From Allobosea sp. UNC402CLCol (GTDB lineage: Bacteria > Pseudomonadota > Alphaproteobacteria > Rhizobiales > Beijerinckiaceae), in contig NZ_JQJJ01000009.1 of NCBI RefSeq assembly GCF_000745475.1, forward strand, positions 496,001 through 560,000: DNA of 64,000 nucleotides, in the 5' to 3' direction. The position numbers were made by a program, and so were the translations under genes. Under the pieces are notes generated by a model, which did not search any database, was not told the origin of the DNA, and saw nothing but the letters and a program-made list of their open reading frames with translations. Of this stretch, positions 42,296 through 51,355 are shown piece after piece. Every line of letters starts with the position of its first letter. The stretch's first letter is position 1.

Positions 42296-43438
42296 ATGGA
42301 ATCGCGCGCGAACTACGCTCTCGTCGGCCTTTTTACCCTCGCGGTGCTCGCTGCGGCCTTCGGCTTCGTCTACTGGTTCAACAGCGGCGGCGCCGGGCGC
42401 AAGGACAACATCCGCGTGATCTTCACCGGATCGGTCACGGGCCTCGGGCGCGGCTCGAGCGTGCTGTTCAACGGTTTGCGCGTCGGCGAGGTGACGAGCA
42501 TCGAGCTTCAGCCCGATGATCCGCGCCGGATCTACGCCGTCATCCAGGTTGCCGCGACCACGCCCATCCGGGAAGACACACGCGCGCGCATCGAAGCCCA
42601 GGGGCTTGCGGGCGTCGTCGCGCTTCAGCTCATCGGCGGCGCGCCCGACGCGCCGGTCCTGAAGGCCAAGCCCGGCGAGCCGATGGCGACGATCATCGCC
42701 GAACGTTCGGAACTGCAGGACATCATCGAGACCGTTCGCAACGTCGCCCAGCGCGCGGACGGTGTCCTGACCTCGCTGGACGGCCTGATCAAGCAGAACC
42801 GCGAGCCGATCAACAACACGGTCCGCAATGTCGAGAAATTCTCGGAGGCGCTCGGCAAGAACTCCGACGGGCTCGACAAGCTGATGGCCGGCTTCGGCAA
42901 CATCGCCGACACCATCCAGCCGCTGTCGCAGAAGCTGCAATCGCTCAGCGAGGAGTTGACCGGCGTCGTTCAATCCGTGGACCGGAAGAAGGTCGCGAGC
43001 ATCGTCGACAATGTCGACAAGTTCACCGGCGCGCTCGGCGGCTCCAGCGAGGATGTCGGCAAGGCGGTGAAGGATGTCGCCTCGATCACCGCGAAGCTCA
43101 ATCGCGCGGCTGATCAGGTCGAGGGCGTGCTGAAGGGGGCACAGGCCTTCCTGAACACGGCTTCGGGCCCCGACGGCCGCAGCGCGCTGAACGAGGTCGC
43201 CGACGCCGCGAAGTCGATCCGCGTGCTGGCCGACAATCTCGACGCGCGCACGGCGGAGATCACGGTCGGAATCAACCGCTTCACCGGTTCGGGGTTGCGC
43301 AATGTCGATTCCACGGTCTCGGAGGCCAAACGCGTGCTGACGGAACTCAATCGCACGCTCCGGAATTTCGAACGTAACCCGCAGCAACTCATCTTCGGCG
43401 GCAAGCCGCCGCTCCCGCAATACAACGGATCGCGCTAG
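42296..43438 (+). CDS. mlaD: MlaD/MCE-domain lipid-binding protein
   Basis: 380 residues. It has one N-terminal membrane anchor (ALVGLFTLAVLAAAFGFVYWF), a single MCE domain around residues 38-120 (VTGLGRGSSVLFNGLRVGEV), and a long helical C-terminal region with repeated DN/VD-type heptads (NVEKFSEALGKNSDGLDKLM). The long helical tail is like the PqiB/YebT and actinobacterial Mce proteins and may form a periplasmic tube. It receives or delivers lipids for the MlaE/F complex. Confidence 0.92.
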   Translation: MESRANYALVGLFTLAVLAAAFGFVYWFNSGGAGRKDNIRVIFTGSVTGLGRGSSVLFNGLRVGEVTSIELQPDDPRRIYAVIQVAATTPIREDTRARIEAQGLAGVVALQLIGGAPDAPVLKAKPGEPMATIIAERSELQDIIETVRNVAQRADGVLTSLDGLIKQNREPINNTVRNVEKFSEALGKNSDGLDKLMAGFGNIADTIQPLSQKLQSLSEELTGVVQSVDRKKVASIVDNVDKFTGALGGSSEDVGKAVKDVASITAKLNRAADQVEGVLKGAQAFLNTASGPDGRSALNEVADAAKSIRVLADNLDARTAEITVGINRFTGSGLRNVDSTVSEAKRVLTELNRTLRNFERNPQQLIFGGKPPLPQYNGSR

Positions 43439-43441
43439 CCG

Positions 43442-44041
43442 ATGACGATCGAGGTTCCCCAGACCGCCATGGCCCGCCGCTGCCTGAGCGTGCTGGCGCT
43501 CTCCGCCGGGCTCGCCCTGGCAGGGTGCGGCGGCGGCCAGACGCCGACGACCTTCGACCTGACGGCCCCGAGCGGCTTCGGGCGCGTCGGCGGCTCGCAT
43601 GCCACGATGGTGGTCGCGCGGCCGACCGCCGTGCAGGCGCTGGATTCGGACCGGGTCATCGTCAAGGATTCGGGCGGCGCGCTTTCCTTCCTGGGTGGGG
43701 CGCAATGGGCCGATCAGGTGCCGGCGCTCGTGCAGACCCGGCTGATCCAGACTTTCGAGAACGCCAGCCGCATCGGCTCGGTCTCCGCGCCGGGGCAGGG
43801 CATCACGCCGACCGTCCAGCTCGTGACCGATATCCGCAGCTTCAACATCGACGCGGCGTCGGGCACGGCCGTCGTCGAGATCACCGCCAAGATTGTCGGC
43901 GACACGAGCGGCCGAATCCAGCGCGCGAAGCTGTTCTCGGCGCGTGTTCCGGCCGCGGCGGTGGATGGGCCGGGCGCGGCGCAAGCCCTCGACCGCGCCC
44001 TGTCGCAGGTGCTGGTCGACATCGTCCGCTGGGCGCGCTGA
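43442..44041 (+). CDS. ABC-type transport auxiliary lipoprotein (PqiC/DUF330 family)
   Basis: 199 residues with a lipobox signal (VLALSAGLALAGC, Cys near residue 29). Its domain begins TTFDLTAPSGFG and contains SDRVIVKDSGGALSFLGGAQWAD, as in PqiC and COG3218 auxiliary components, which sit at the outer membrane and partner MCE proteins. It starts three bases after mlaD, completing a four-gene lipid-transport operon. Confidence 0.9.
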   Translation: MTIEVPQTAMARRCLSVLALSAGLALAGCGGGQTPTTFDLTAPSGFGRVGGSHATMVVARPTAVQALDSDRVIVKDSGGALSFLGGAQWADQVPALVQTRLIQTFENASRIGSVSAPGQGITPTVQLVTDIRSFNIDAASGTAVVEITAKIVGDTSGRIQRAKLFSARVPAAAVDGPGAAQALDRALSQVLVDIVRWAR

Positions 44042-44050
44042 TATCTGCGC

Positions 44051-44599
44051 TCACGATACCGGTGGTGGGCACTGCTCCCGCATCACCCGCCCGCCCGGGC
44101 CGAGTGGCGCGTCGATCTCCAGCCTCGGAGGCCGGCGCTTCTCATAGCCGCGGTACAGCGCCGTCAGCATAAGATCGGCGACGGCAGAAAAATCGGCGGC
44201 TGTCGCGGTGCTGACGAAGGCTTGGAAATTGCCTTTCGTGGCGTCGCCCGAGAAGCCGAGCCGCTCCAGGGCGGAGAGGCCCTGCGGCGAGACGATCCTG
44301 ATCCGGTTCTCCTCGGGTTTGGTCAGGTAGAAGCCCGACGCCACTTCGCACAGCATGCGCGCGTCGTCTTCGATGAACAGGCATTGCACATAATGCTCCG
44401 GCTGGCTCGTGTCCGCCAGGATGATGTAGCGGGCTTTCCGGTTCGAGTTGGCATGGATCTGGCCGAGCCGGCCGACGATCTCGCAGTGATAGGTGGAGAG
44501 GAAGGCGGCGAGATGATCGCTCTCTCGACCATCGACGGCCGAGGCGAAAAGGGCAGAGGCCAAGGCGAGTGCCGTTTTGAGCGAGCGACGATGCCGCAC
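44051..44599 (-). CDS. Secreted hypothetical protein (182 residues)
   Basis: I do not recognise the family. AGGAGGGG immediately before the GTG at 44599 selects that start over an ATG 30 bases upstream. The protein then opens VRHRRSLKTALALASALFASAVDG, a Sec signal, giving a periplasmic product of about 155 residues. It contains two or three cysteines (STYHCEIVG, YVQCLFIED, MLCEVASGF) that could form a disulfide, and an FVSTATAADFSAVADLM helix. It is convergent with the lipid-transport operon, nine bases from its end. Confidence 0.75.
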   Translation of the reverse strand: MRHRRSLKTALALASALFASAVDGRESDHLAAFLSTYHCEIVGRLGQIHANSNRKARYIILADTSQPEHYVQCLFIEDDARMLCEVASGFYLTKPEENRIRIVSPQGLSALERLGFSGDATKGNFQAFVSTATAADFSAVADLMLTALYRGYEKRRPPRLEIDAPLGPGGRVMREQCPPPVS

Positions 44600-44678
44600 G
44601 GCCGTCCCCTCCTGAACAAATCGCGGCAACTATGGCGCAGGCCGCGGCCGCTGTCCCCCTGGATCGACGTGAATGAAA

Positions 44679-44703
44679 AAGGCCGCCCGGAAAGGGCGGC
44701 CTT
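44679..44703 (-). terminator. Rho-independent terminator of the giant GPR-like gene
   Basis: AAGGCCGCCC (44679-44688) and GGGCGGCCTT (44694-44703) pair perfectly around GGAAA. On the minus strand the stem is followed by TTTTTCATT. It lies 28 bases after the stop of the 2008-codon gene. Confidence 0.85.
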
Positions 44704-44730
44704 CATCGTCTCCGCGAGGAGCGCCGTTCC

Positions 44731-47700
44731 TTACTCGAAGCGCCCGCTGGCATGGGCCAGCATGGTGTAGACCTTGCCCGTCTCCGAGGTGAGGTAGGTC
44801 TTCGCCACCATCGAGTCCCGGTCGTCCTTGGACGCTTCGCCGAGCAGCCGCTCGAACTCGTCGATGTAGCGATCGACCGTCTCGCGGAACTCCATGTCGC
44901 GCCGATACTTGCGGCGGATCTCGTCGAAGGTCTGCTGGCCCTGCAGGGTGTAGAGCCGGCGGGTGAAGACGTTGCGCTCGCCGCGCTTGTAGCGGTCCCA
45001 CAGCTCGACGGCCGCGTCATGGTCGATCATCCGCGCGATGTCGACGGAGAGCGAATCGAGCTTCTCGATCGAATGCGTCGTCGGCTTGCTCACCTCTGGC
45101 GCCTTGTCGTCGCGGGAGGCGCGGACCAGCAGGTCCGAGAGCCAGCCGGCCTTGGCCGGCTGCTGCGGTTCGGGCGCGCGGCGCGGCGCCTCCTGAACCG
45201 GCGCGGGGCGCGGCGCAGGCTTGGCCTCGACGCGGCTCTCGGCCCGGGCAGGCGGCGCGCTGGGCGTCGGTTCCGGCGCGGCGTCGAGCGACGGGCGCAG
45301 CGCAGGGCCTTCAGCCGCTGGAGGCTTGGGCTGCGCCGGAGCCGTATAGACCGGGGCCGGCTGGGCCGCGGCCGGAGCGGAAACCACAGGGGCGGCGGCT
45401 CGGCGCGGCGGGGCCTGCTCGATCGGCAGCGAGACGTCGCCGCGCCGGCCGGAACGGGTCACGATCTCGGTGAGATCGTTCAGCGCCTTGATCTGTTCGG
45501 CAACGACCCGGCGCATCGCCGAGGCCGATTCCTGCGTCTCCTGCGGCAGCTCGAGGACGCCGCGCTTCAGCTCGGCGCGGGTGGTTTCCAGCTCGCGCTG
45601 GATGTCGACCGTGACGCCGCGCATGTCCTGCGCCGCCTTCTGGAAGCGGTCGGTCACCTTCGAGAGCTCGCCGTCGATCTCGGTCGTGACCTGGGCATAG
45701 GCCGCGCGCAGCGCCTCGGCCGTCCGCTCGCGTTCCTTGCTGGTCGCGGAACGGATCGTCTCGAACTGCTGAGCGATGGCGCTGGTCGTCGCCTCGGCCG
45801 AGTCGGAGAGCACGGCGCCGATCTGGCGTGCGCGCGCCTCCGCGGTGCCGAGCGATTCGTCGATCAGCGAGGCGAAGGAGCGGGTGATCGCCTCGACATC
45901 CTCGGTGCGCCCGCTGATCAGAGCGTGCAGCTCCTCCAGCGAATCGCGCCGCTCGGCGAGCGCCTTGCCGACGCGGGCCTCGACCTGCTCGAGCCGGCCG
46001 ACCACGGCGTTGAGCGCCGCGCTGCTGGCCTGGGTGACCTCGCCGAGCGAGGCGCCCTTGTCGTCGAGCTTGGCGACGAGGGCGGTCGTCTCGCGCAGCG
46101 TGCCTTCGGAGTAGTCCTTGAGGTCGGCGATCTGCGCGGTGACCTGCTGCGAGGCGCGGTTGGCCTCATCCATCACCGTGCTGATCACGGTCTGCAACTC
46201 GCCGACGCGGGTCGACAGGCTGTTCTCGACGGCGGCCAGATTCTTGTTCGCGCCGTTGACGATCTGCTGCATCAGCTTGTTGGCCTCGCCGAGGCGGCCC
46301 AGCATGCCGCCCAGCTCGTCGCGCAACTGCTCATTGGTGCCGACCAGCGCGTCGATCGACTGACGCGAGCCGGATTCGAGCGTCTCGCGCAGCGCATTGG
46401 ACGATGTCTCGATCGCATTGGAGATCGCCGCGCCGCGGTCGCGCAGACCTGCGACGAAGGCATTGCCGCGGTGCTCCAGCGCCCGCACCACCGTCTCGCC
46501 GGCGGCGGTGAAGGCGGCGGCCAGAGCCTGGCCACGCTCGTCGAGCGCTTCGACCATGCCGCTGCCCTTGGCATCGAAGAGGGCGCTTAGCGCCGCGGTC
46601 CGCTCGTCGAGCGCGCCGGAGATGGCCTCGCCCTGGCGGCCGAGCGCCTCGACGACATCGCCGCCCTTGCCCTCGAAGAGGACACGCAGCTGCTCGCTGC
46701 GCTGGTCGAGCGCGTTGGAGATGGCGTCGCCCCGGCGTCCGAGCGCGGCGACGATGCCGAGCCCGCGATCGTCGAACAGCGTCCGGAGCTGCTCGGCACG
46801 TTCGTTGAGCGCGGCGGCGATCGCCTCGCTCTGCTCCGTCAGCGTGGAAACCACACCGTTGCCGTTATGCTCGAAGAGGGCGCGCAGTTCCTGTGCACGC
46901 TCGCTGAGCAAGGCGGCGATGAACTCCGAACGGCCCTGCAGGGTCGACGCGATCTCCTCGCCGCGCGTGTCGAGCGTCTGCGACACGGTGTCGAGCCGGC
47001 CCACCACGCGCTCCTCGAAGCGCGCCACGCTCTGGTCGAGCGTATCGGCGATCTGCAGCGCGCGGCCGCCGAGCGTGGCGTTGATCGTGTCGGCCTTGTC
47101 GCTGAGGGTGCGGGTGAGCGACTCGCTCTTGGAGGTGACGACCTCGCCGATCTCGTCCGCCTTGGCGGCCAGGGCGCGGGTGACCTCGCGTCCGCCTTCC
47201 GCCAGCACGCGGGCGATGTCGACCGTGCGCTCGACCAGCGCCTCGTTGAGGGCGGTGGCGCGCGAGCCGAGGCTGCCGTCGATGCGGGCGATCAGGCTGT
47301 CGAGCGCGCCGGCGATCTCGGCGCTCTTGGCGCCGGAGCGCTCCTCGAACAGCTTGATCTGGCCCTCCATGGAATCCGCCGCCTCGCGGGTGCGCTCGGC
47401 GAGGAGGCTGGCCGCCTCCAGGGCGCGGGTGCCGACCTTGTCGGCCAGCGAGACGCCGTCCTGCGAGATCAGCTTCTCGACCTGCGCGATGCCGGTGTTG
47501 AGCGCCTCGGTGAGCTCGCGCGCATCGCCCGAGATCTTGGCCGTGAGCGAGCCGCCCTGATGGACGATGAGATCCTCGAAGGCGTTGAGGCGCGCGGCGA
47601 GGTTCTCCTCGACCTCGCGGCCCTGGCTGTCGAAGAGATGCGAGAGCGAGGCGAGGCGCATGCCGATCGCCGTCTCCATCTCGTGCCCGCGCTCGTCGAA

Positions 47701-50700
47701 GAGGCGGTTGAGCGCGTCATGGCGGCTGGCCAGCGCGTCGGCCAGCGCCTGGGCGCGGCCTTCGACGGAGCGCAGCATCGAGTCGGCGCTGGCCGCGAGG
47801 GCCTCGCCGACGCGTCCGTTCTGGTCGGTCAGCGCCAGGACGAGCTCGTTGCCGCGCTCGTCGAAGAGCTTGGTCAGCGCGTCGTGGCGGGTCGCCAGCG
47901 CCTCGGTCAGCGCCTGCGCGCGGTCCTCGACCGAGCGCAGCATCGACTGGGCGTTGGCGGAGAGCGCCTCGTTGACGCGCCCGCCCTGCTGGGTGAGGGC
48001 GAGCACGATCTCGCGGCCGGTGCCGGCGAGCATGGTGCGCGCATCCTCGGCGTGGACGGTGAAGGTGTCGCGCAGGCCCTGCGTCGCCTCGACGACACGG
48101 TCGGCGACATGGCGGCCATCGACATTGATCGTCTCGGTGAGGGTGCGGGTCGCTTCCGTCATGCGGCGCGCCAGTTCCTCGCTCTGCTCGCCGAGCAGCG
48201 TGTGGACCTCGCGGCCGGTGTCGACGAGACCGCGAACCGTCGCCTCGCGGTGCTCGCCGAGCAGCTGGCCGACCTTCTCGCTGGTTTCGCTGACGCTGGC
48301 GAGGAAGCCGGTCTGCTGCTGCTCCAGCGCCACGCGCGCGCCCTCGACCGCGTCGGTGATGCGGCCAGCCAGCGCCAGCCCGCGCTCGTCCAGCTTCTGG
48401 TCGATGCTTTCGCCGGTTTCGGCGAGGCGGCTGATGAGGGCGCCGCTGCGCTCGGAGAGGATGCCGTGGACCGAGCGGCCGACATCCGCGATGCGGCTGG
48501 CGACGAGCTGGCTCTCGTTGCCGAGCAGATCCTTGATCTCGAGCCCGGCCTGCGAAACCTTCACGGTCATCGCGCCCGTCTGCTCCTCGAGCAGGGCGCT
48601 GACACGCTCGCCGGTCTCCGACAGGCCGGAGATCATGCGCTCGCTTTCCTGGCCGACGATGCGGCTGACATCGTGGCCCGCCTGGGCGAGGCGGCTGACC
48701 AGGATCTCGCTCTCGTCGCGCAGGCGGGTTTCGACGGCATTGACCGCGCCGGACACGCTGGAGACCAGCGACTCGCTGCGCTCCTCGAGCAACCGCGCCA
48801 CATCGGCGCCGGCACCCGAGACACGGGCGACGACGCTGTCGCTCTGCTCGCCGACGAGCTGGGCGAGATCGCGCCCCGCGCCGGAGACGCGCCCGACCAG
48901 TGCACTGGCCTGCTCGTCGAGCAGGCTATGGACGGCTTCGCCGGTCTCGTTGAGGCGCGTGACCAGTTTCCCGCCTTGCTCGTTGAAGAGGCCGTTCACC
49001 CGGTCGGCGACCTCGGTGATGCGGTGGGTCAGCGTGTCGCCATGCTTGTCGACGGTGGAGCCCAGCGTCTCGCTGGCGTCGCTGACGCGCAGGATGATCG
49101 CCTCGCCGCGCTCGCGCAGCACGTCGTCGACCGACCGGACGGTTTCGTTGAGACGGCTGACCAGCGCGTCGCCATGGGTGCCGATGAGGCTGTGGACGCT
49201 CTCGCCGACCTCGTTGAGGCGCGAGGTGATGGCTTCGTTCTGCCGGCTGAGCAGGCTGTTGACGCCGCGCCCGACCTCGGTGAGGCGCACCGTGACGCTC
49301 TCGCCCTCGGCGGAAAGCACGCTGCGCAGCGCCTCGCCGGATTCCGCCAGCCGCTGCTGCAGGGCCTCGCTCTGGCTCTCGATCAGCGAGACCATGCTGC
49401 GGCTGCTGACCTCGAAGCGCTCGGCCGCCTCGACGCCGCGGGCGGAGATGTCCTTGGCGAGGGTCTCGCCGGTGGTCTTCAGCGTCTCGTTGACGGTCTC
49501 GACGCGGGCGGTCAGCGTTTCCGCGACCTGCATGCCGGTCTCGCTGATCGCGCGGGTGACGTTCTGCGCCTCGTTCGTGAGGCCCTGGGTGAGGGCGACG
49601 CCGGTCTTTTCCAGCGAGCCCGCGATTTCCTTGGCGCGACCGTCGAGCATGGTCGAGAGGTTGTCGCTGGCGCCGGCGAGGCGCTCGGAGACTTCGCCCG
49701 AGGTGACCTGCAAGCGCTCGACGAGATCGTGGCTGCGGCCGCTGATCTCCTCGATCATCCGTTCGCCGGCGCGGCCGAGCGCCTGGGTGATCTGGTCGCC
49801 CTTCGTGCCGAGCGAGCCGGTGACGCGGTCGCCGGCCTGCGCGATCGCCTCGGCGATGGTGCGGCTGGCGCCGTCGAGATCCCTGGCGATGCCCTCATGA
49901 GCGCCGCTGATGGCGAGCTTGACGCGCTCGGCATTGCCGACCACGGCCTCGCGCTGCGTCACCAGCTCGTCGATGAGCGAGCGCAGGCGGATCTCGTTGT
50001 CGGCATAGGCGCGTTCCAGCGTCGAGATTTCGCCGCGGACGATGGTTTCGAGCTCACCGGCGCGTGCGACCGCACGCTCGATGCCGTCGCCCATGGCGGC
50101 GACCTCGCGGCGGATGGTCTGGCTCAGCGACAGGACGGAATCGGCGCCGGCCACCTCCGGCTCGGCCAGGCGCAGCGCGACTTCGGTCATCGCGCGCGAA
50201 ATCAGGCGCATCTCCTGCGTGCGGCGGTAGAGCGCCGCCAGGACGAAGAAGAACACGACCGGCGCGCCGATCGAGAGCGCGAGCAGGGTCCATTCGCCGA
50301 TGCCGAAGGCGGCGACGGGCTCCGGCAGGCCATTGCTGAAGGAGCCGTAGCGGCCGAGCAGGACGAAGGCGGCGCCGCCCAGCCAGGCGAGCGAGGCCAG
50401 GCCGGCGAACCAGTAGGGCCTGCGCGAGGGGCGGACGGAGAAGGCCTGGACGAGCGAGCTGGAATCGCGCCGATCGTCATTGGCGACGCGGCTCGTATCC
50501 GGGGCGATGGCGGCGCGCGGCGGCGGGGCCGCTTGCTGGGGCTGCGCCGTTGCCGCCGGAGGCGCGGTGACCGGGATGGCGGCCGGCTCGACGCGCGGCA
50601 TGTCCAGCTTCAGATCGCTTTCGCTGGTGGTGGGCAGGCGCGGCTCGGCCTCGACCGGAGTTTCCGTCTCACCCTGCGGCTGTTCGAGGCGCAGGGCCTC

Positions 50701-50757
50701 CTCGATCGCCGACATCGCAGCTTCAGTGGGATCCTGGAGCTTCTTGGGTCGATTCAT
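44731..50757 (-). CDS. gpr: Giant apolipoprotein-like coiled-coil protein, GPR (growth pole ring)/RgsE homologue
   Basis: 2008 residues. Order of parts: an acidic/proline-rich cytoplasmic N-terminus (1-112), two membrane spans (about 114-135 and 153-176), and a very long helical region (about 185-1770). A proline/alanine-rich linker (about 1782-1870) then leads to a compact charged C-terminal domain (about 1895-2008, ELWDRYKRGERNVFTRRLYT). Residues 458-963 are 23 consecutive 22-residue repeats without a gap, and later repeats have 33- and 55-residue units, all multiples of eleven. Size, two spans and apolipoprotein-like repeats match Agrobacterium GPR, which forms a ring at the growing pole and is needed for unipolar growth, and Sinorhizobium RgsE. 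Orthology is inferred from architecture. Confidence 0.85.
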   Translation of the reverse strand: MNRPKKLQDPTEAAMSAIEEALRLEQPQGETETPVEAEPRLPTTSESDLKLDMPRVEPAAIPVTAPPAATAQPQQAAPPPRAAIAPDTSRVANDDRRDSSSLVQAFSVRPSRRPYWFAGLASLAWLGGAAFVLLGRYGSFSNGLPEPVAAFGIGEWTLLALSIGAPVVFFFVLAALYRRTQEMRLISRAMTEVALRLAEPEVAGADSVLSLSQTIRREVAAMGDGIERAVARAGELETIVRGEISTLERAYADNEIRLRSLIDELVTQREAVVGNAERVKLAISGAHEGIARDLDGASRTIAEAIAQAGDRVTGSLGTKGDQITQALGRAGERMIEEISGRSHDLVERLQVTSGEVSERLAGASDNLSTMLDGRAKEIAGSLEKTGVALTQGLTNEAQNVTRAISETGMQVAETLTARVETVNETLKTTGETLAKDISARGVEAAERFEVSSRSMVSLIESQSEALQQRLAESGEALRSVLSAEGESVTVRLTEVGRGVNSLLSRQNEAITSRLNEVGESVHSLIGTHGDALVSRLNETVRSVDDVLRERGEAIILRVSDASETLGSTVDKHGDTLTHRITEVADRVNGLFNEQGGKLVTRLNETGEAVHSLLDEQASALVGRVSGAGRDLAQLVGEQSDSVVARVSGAGADVARLLEERSESLVSSVSGAVNAVETRLRDESEILVSRLAQAGHDVSRIVGQESERMISGLSETGERVSALLEEQTGAMTVKVSQAGLEIKDLLGNESQLVASRIADVGRSVHGILSERSGALISRLAETGESIDQKLDERGLALAGRITDAVEGARVALEQQQTGFLASVSETSEKVGQLLGEHREATVRGLVDTGREVHTLLGEQSEELARRMTEATRTLTETINVDGRHVADRVVEATQGLRDTFTVHAEDARTMLAGTGREIVLALTQQGGRVNEALSANAQSMLRSVEDRAQALTEALATRHDALTKLFDERGNELVLALTDQNGRVGEALAASADSMLRSVEGRAQALADALASRHDALNRLFDERGHEMETAIGMRLASLSHLFDSQGREVEENLAARLNAFEDLIVHQGGSLTAKISGDARELTEALNTGIAQVEKLISQDGVSLADKVGTRALEAASLLAERTREAADSMEGQIKLFEERSGAKSAEIAGALDSLIARIDGSLGSRATALNEALVERTVDIARVLAEGGREVTRALAAKADEIGEVVTSKSESLTRTLSDKADTINATLGGRALQIADTLDQSVARFEERVVGRLDTVSQTLDTRGEEIASTLQGRSEFIAALLSERAQELRALFEHNGNGVVSTLTEQSEAIAAALNERAEQLRTLFDDRGLGIVAALGRRGDAISNALDQRSEQLRVLFEGKGGDVVEALGRQGEAISGALDERTAALSALFDAKGSGMVEALDERGQALAAAFTAAGETVVRALEHRGNAFVAGLRDRGAAISNAIETSSNALRETLESGSRQSIDALVGTNEQLRDELGGMLGRLGEANKLMQQIVNGANKNLAAVENSLSTRVGELQTVISTVMDEANRASQQVTAQIADLKDYSEGTLRETTALVAKLDDKGASLGEVTQASSAALNAVVGRLEQVEARVGKALAERRDSLEELHALISGRTEDVEAITRSFASLIDESLGTAEARARQIGAVLSDSAEATTSAIAQQFETIRSATSKERERTAEALRAAYAQVTTEIDGELSKVTDRFQKAAQDMRGVTVDIQRELETTRAELKRGVLELPQETQESASAMRRVVAEQIKALNDLTEIVTRSGRRGDVSLPIEQAPPRRAAAPVVSAPAAAQPAPVYTAPAQPKPPAAEGPALRPSLDAAPEPTPSAPPARAESRVEAKPAPRPAPVQEAPRRAPEPQQPAKAGWLSDLLVRASRDDKAPEVSKPTTHSIEKLDSLSVDIARMIDHDAAVELWDRYKRGERNVFTRRLYTLQGQQTFDEIRRKYRRDMEFRETVDRYIDEFERLLGEASKDDRDSMVAKTYLTSETGKVYTMLAHASGRFE
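46591..46788 (-). repeat. 99-base (33-residue) tandem repeats within the GPR-like gene
   Basis: Two adjacent units begin LRTLFDDRGLGIVAALG (codon at 46788) and LRVLFEGKGGDVVEALG (codon at 46689), exactly 99 bases apart, followed by a third, more diverged LSALFDAKGSGMVEALD. The unit length is three elevens, in register with the 22-residue repeats elsewhere in the protein. Confidence 0.85.
47691..48020 (-). repeat. 165-base tandem duplication within the GPR-like gene
   Basis: Two copies of a 55-residue unit with near-identical DNA are offset by exactly 165 bases: the segment starting GCTCGTCGAA at 47691 recurs at 47856. The protein reads LRSVEDRAQAL...RHDALTKLFDERG and then LRSVEGRAQAL...RHDALNRLFDERG. 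The close DNA identity suggests a recent in-frame duplication. Confidence 0.85.
47869..49386 (-). repeat. Array of twenty-three 66-base (22-residue) repeats
   Basis: Residues 458-963 of the GPR-like protein divide into 23 units of 22 residues with no insertion or deletion. Unit starts include LLSRQNEAITSRLNEVGESV, LLDEQASALVGRVSGAGRDL, LVGEQSDSVVARVSGAGADV and LLEERSESLVSSVSGAVNAV. The consensus is roughly LL-E-bold acid/Ser, -LV-R, then -AG--V. The 11/22-residue period is the apolipoprotein A/E pattern of amphipathic helix. Confidence 0.9.
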
Positions 50758-50911
50758 CGTTGCCGCCTCGCCACGCTACTGAAGATGGTCGCGAACTCAT
50801 GCTCCGCCATCCGGACCGCCTCTGGCCGGATGAATGGAGACACTGCGCCCATCATTTACCAATTGGAAGGGTAGTGGAGGCCCGGAGCCTTGGAAACCCA
50901 TTTGAGTGCCT

Positions 50912-50941
50912 GATTCACAAACGTCGTTAACGCCTCGTTCA
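50912..50941 (+). promoter_or_regulatory. GANTC site and CtrA-like half-match upstream of the Hpt gene
   Basis: GATTC (50912-50916) is a CcrM-type GANTC site. TTAA at 50927-50930 followed seven bases later by TTCA (50938-50941) is one base off the TTAA-N7-TTAA CtrA motif. Both lie 76-105 bases before the Hpt start. Such short motifs arise by chance, so this is only suggestive of cell-cycle control. Confidence 0.3.
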
Positions 50942-51016
50942 CCATCAAGGCGCTTCTTGAAAGGGGTCGATTTGCCCGTGCGGCCGGTCGATGTCACTGC
51001 GTTCACGAGTTTTACC

Positions 51017-51355
51017 ATGTCCCAGAAGGCAATCGATACCGAGCATCTGTCCCGCCAGACCGGCGGCGACCGTGAACTCGAGCGCGAGCTGCTCACGCTC
51101 TTTGCCCAGCAATGCGCCACGCATCTGCGCACCATCCATGGCAGCGCCGATCCAAAGGCGCGCCTGGACGCGGCCCACAGCCTGAAGGGCGCTGCCCTCG
51201 CGGTGGGCGCCTGGCAGGTCGCCGAGGCGGCCGACCGGATCGAGCAGGGCCTCGGTCAGGGCGACAAGCACCCCACGGAAGCCGCGATGGATGCGCTGAC
51301 GCTGGCCGCCGCCGAGGCGCGCGCCGTGATCTGCCGCTGCGACTGCGCGGCCTGA
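51017..51355 (+). CDS. Hpt-domain histidine phosphotransfer protein
   Basis: 112 residues forming a single Hpt four-helix bundle. The phosphoacceptor region is [22 protein letters not shown], with the histidine in AHSLKG. It would relay phosphate between a hybrid sensor kinase and a response regulator; none is encoded nearby. The start is uncertain because no clear ribosome site precedes the ATG at 51017, and the frame is open to 50906. It lies head-to-head with the GPR-like gene, an arrangement worth noting. Confidence 0.82.
   Translation: MSQKAIDTEHLSRQTGGDRELERELLTLFAQQCATHLRTIHGSADPKARLDAAHSLKGAALAVGAWQVAEAADRIEQGLGQGDKHPTEAAMDALTLAAAEARAVICRCDCAA

Noticed and set aside
47567..49900. A 777-codon serine/arginine-rich plus-strand frame
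   Set aside because: Another shadow of the same repeats. Long stop-free frames are expected on the opposite strand of regular 66-base repeats with high GC.
44731..50757. CRISPR or satellite array suggested by regular 66-base spacing
   Set aside because: The repeats are in-frame coding units without conserved repeats and unique spacers, and translate to apolipoprotein-like helix.
46867..50874. A 1335-codon open frame on the plus strand opposite the GPR-like gene
   Set aside because: It is the antisense shadow of a GC-rich repetitive coding sequence. Its composition (Ala/Gly/Arg/Asp-rich, no domain) and the clear protein on the other strand rule it out.
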